DNA of 64,000 nt, from NCBI GenBank assembly GCA_949130485.1, contig OX422186.1, forward strand, positions 7,254,792 through 7,318,791. The letters run 5' to 3'. Position numbers and translations under genes: made by a program. How positions within the stretch are numbered: the stretch's first letter is position 1; each line of letters starts with the position of its first letter. This document shows, in pieces, positions 61,831 to 64,000 of the stretch. Below the pieces are notes generated by a model, which ran no database searches, was not told where the DNA came from, and worked only from the letters and a program-made list of their open reading frames with translations. The stretch comes from Agelas oroides (taxonomy: Eukaryota; Porifera; Demospongiae; Agelasida; Agelasidae).

Positions 61831-64000
61831 TTTCGCGAGTATGCCTAGCCCGGTACAAACGTTGCACTAATGCAAGGTTCATATAATCCAGAAACAATGG
61901 CAATGGAGAGTTTAAAAATGGAATCCTTTTGTCGGTGCAATGGGCGCACAAAGCTGTACGGGTCGTCCAAATTCGCCTTCCACAGCAGCGCCATATAGTG
62001 CCGTCAATGGAAATTCCCGTACATTTGGGAGTATGCCTAGCCCGATACAAACGTTGCACTAATGCAAGGTGCATATAATCCAGAAGATAAGGGAATGGAG
62101 AGTTTAAAAATGGAATCCTTTTGTAGGTGCAATGGGCGCACAAAGCTGTACGGGTCGTCCAATGTCGCCTTCCCCAGCAGCGCCATATAGTGCCGTCAAT
62201 GGAAATTCTCGTACTTCGCGAGTATGCCTAGCCCGGTACAAACGTTGCACTAATGCAAGGTTCATATAATCCAGAAGCTATGGGAAAGAAGAGTTTAAAA
62301 ATGGAATCCTTTTGTCGGTGCAATGGGCGCACAAAGCTGTACGGGTCGTCCAAATTCGCCTTCCACAACAGCGCCATATAGTGCCGTCAATGGAAATTCC
62401 CGTACATTTGGGAGTATGCCTAGCCCGATACAAACGTTGCACTAATGCAAGGTGCATATAATCCAGAAGATAAGGGAATGTAGAGTTTAAAAATGGAATC
62501 CTTTTGTCGGTGCAATGGGCGCACAAAGCTGTACGGGTCGTCCAATGTCGCCTTCCCCAGCAGCGCCATATAGTGCTGTCAATGGAAATTCGCGTATATT
62601 CGCGAGTATGCATAGCCCGGTACAAACGTTGCACTAATACAAGGTGCATATAATCCAGAAGCTATGGGAATGGAGAGTTTAAAAATGGAAACCTTTTGTC
62701 GGTGCAAAGGGAGCACAAAGCTGTACCGGCTTTCAAATGTCTCCTTCCACAGCAGCGCCATATAGTGCCGTCAATGAAAATTCTCGTACATTCGCGAGTA
62801 TGCCTAGCCCGGTACAAACGTCGCACTAATGCAAGGTTCATATAATCCAGAAGCTATGGGAAAGGAGAGTTTAAAAATGGAAACCTTTTGTCGGTGCAAA
62901 GCGTGCACAAAGTTGTACGGGCCGTCCAATGTCGACTTCCCCAGCAGCGCCATATAGTGCTGTCAATGGAAATTCGCGTATATTCCCGAGTATGCATAGC
63001 ACGGTACAAACGTTGCACTAATACAAGGTGCATATAATCCAGAAGCTATGGGAAAGGAGAGTTTTAAAATGGAAACCTTTTTTCGGTGCAAAAGGTGCAC
63101 AAAGTTGTACGGGCCGTCCAATGTCGACTTCACCAGCAGCGCCATATAGTGCTGTCAATGGAAATTCGCGTACATTCGCGAGTATGCATAGCCCGGTACA
63201 AACGTTGCAATAATTCAAGGTGTATATAATCCAGAAGCTATGGGAATGGAGAGTGTGAAAATGGAAACCTTTTGTCGGTGCAAAGGGAGCACAAAGCTGT
63301 ACCGGCCTTCCAATGTCGCCTTCCACAGCTGCGCCATATAGTGCCGTCAATGAAGATTCTCGTACTTTCGCGAGTATGTCTAGCCCGGTACAAACGTTGC
63401 ACTAATGCAAGGTTCATATAATCCAGAAGCTATGGGAAAGGAGAGTTTAAAAATGGAAACCTTTTGTCGGTGCAAAAGGCGCACAAAGTTATACGGGCCG
63501 TCAAATGTCGACTTCCCCAGCAGCGCCATATAGTGCTGTCAATGGAAAATCGCGTATATTCGCGAGTATGCATAGCCCGTTACAAACGTTGCACTAATAC
63601 AAGGTGCATATAATCCAGAAGCTATGGGAATGGACAGTTTGAAATGGAAACCTTTTGTCGGTGCAAAGGGAGCACAAAGCTGTACCGGCCATCCAATATC
63701 GCCTTCCACAGCAGCGCCATATAGTGCCGTCAATGAAAATTCTCGCATATTCGCGAGTATGCCTAGCCCGGTACAAACGTTGCACTAATGCAAGGTTCAT
63801 ATAATCCAGAAGCTATGAGAAAGGAGAGTTTAAACATGGAAACCTTTTGTCGGTGCAAAGGGAGCACAAAGCTGTACCGGCCTTCCAATGTCGCCTTCCA
63901 CAGCAGCGCCATATAGTGCTGTCAATGAAAATTCTCGTACATTCGCGAGTATGCCTAGCCCGGTACAAACGTTGCACTAATGCAAGGTTGATATAATCCA

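Larger units (their letters stand above)
43801..64000. repeat. 192-bp satellite array, right arm (about 105 monomers)
   Basis: The same satellite resumes in the same orientation, entering at unit position 121 when TACAAACGTT is position 1. From the anchor at 43,883 to that at 63,974 the spacing is 105 units minus 69 bases. This is accounted for by one 66-base deletion at 48,229/48,230, a 4-base ATAT gain near 52,391, and single-base losses near 48,536, 50,501, 51,460, 55,066, 56,026, 62,215 and 63,643. The first 4.4 kb closely copies 29,908-34,912 of the left arm. From about 48.4 to 59 kb it is rich in monomer types that are rare or absent on the left. The array runs off the end of the window. 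Confidence 0.98.

Noticed and set aside
1..64000. About 150 open frames of 60-198 codons inside the satellite, including recurring minus-strand 60-codon frames starting MALLGKATLDGPY
   Set aside because: They repeat at multiples of 192 bases in several overlapping frames on both strands, end at the same monomer stop, and break freely with single substitutions (for example GCATAGCCC to GCCTAGCCC adds a stop). They follow from the unit length and are not genes.
1..64000. CENP-B box or telomere repeat inside the satellite
   Set aside because: I found no match to the TTCG....CGGG arrangement of the CENP-B box in the unit, and no TTAGGG-type runs.
1..64000. Pol III internal promoter (GGGTCGTCC as a B box)
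   Set aside because: It departs from the GWTCRANNC core at several positions, there is no paired A box at a normal distance, and no T-run terminator.

Overview
This window is almost entirely one tandem satellite DNA array. The monomer is 192 bp, about 47% G+C by my count of a consensus. It runs from base 1 to about 41,068 (about 214 monomers) and again from about 43,801 to 64,000 (about 105 monomers). Both ends of the window fall inside monomers, so the array continues beyond it. I see no bacterial or phage genes, rRNA, tRNA, CRISPR array or insertion sequence. Many 60-125 codon open frames exist in the array only because 192 is exactly 64 codons; they are periodic by-products, not genes.

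The array is not a uniform string. Monomers fall into at least six recognisable subfamilies with linked substitutions. Groups of 2, 3, 4, 5, 7 and 10 monomers are themselves duplicated (spacings of 384, 576, 768, 960, 1,344 and 1,920 bp). Larger multi-kilobase blocks are copied at offsets of about 3,457, 4,610 and 13,300-13,900 bp. The 1-bp insertions and deletions in the left arm add up to +2 over 213 monomers. Most recur in copies of the same block, so the array grew mainly by block duplication. The right arm holds one 66-bp deletion and one 4-bp expansion. Three short dyad symmetries recur in each monomer, and one carries a base-pair swap between subfamilies.

The only non-satellite DNA is a 2,732-bp island at 41,069-43,800. 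From left to right it holds: an A run and a degenerate 16-bp GTGTG-type minisatellite with an 11-bp inverted repeat; AT-rich sequence with possible minus-strand exons; a CpG-rich stretch (about 43,040-43,330) that looks like a divergent promoter, with TATA-, YY1-, NRF1- and GC-box-like motifs; a short candidate first exon on each side of it, both ending at a plausible splice donor; and a 184-bp-spaced direct duplication whose second copy is cut off exactly where the satellite resumes. The satellite right of the island is a close copy of the satellite starting at 29,908, where no island is present.

The organism is a eukaryote. Splice-like signals, a TATA box and metazoan-type promoter motifs suggest an animal, but I cannot name it. 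A megasatellite with higher-order structure and nucleosome-scale monomers fits centromeric or pericentromeric heterochromatin; that is inference. The island looks like a gene-bearing fragment captured in, or trimmed by, the satellite, or an assembly join between unique and satellite DNA.
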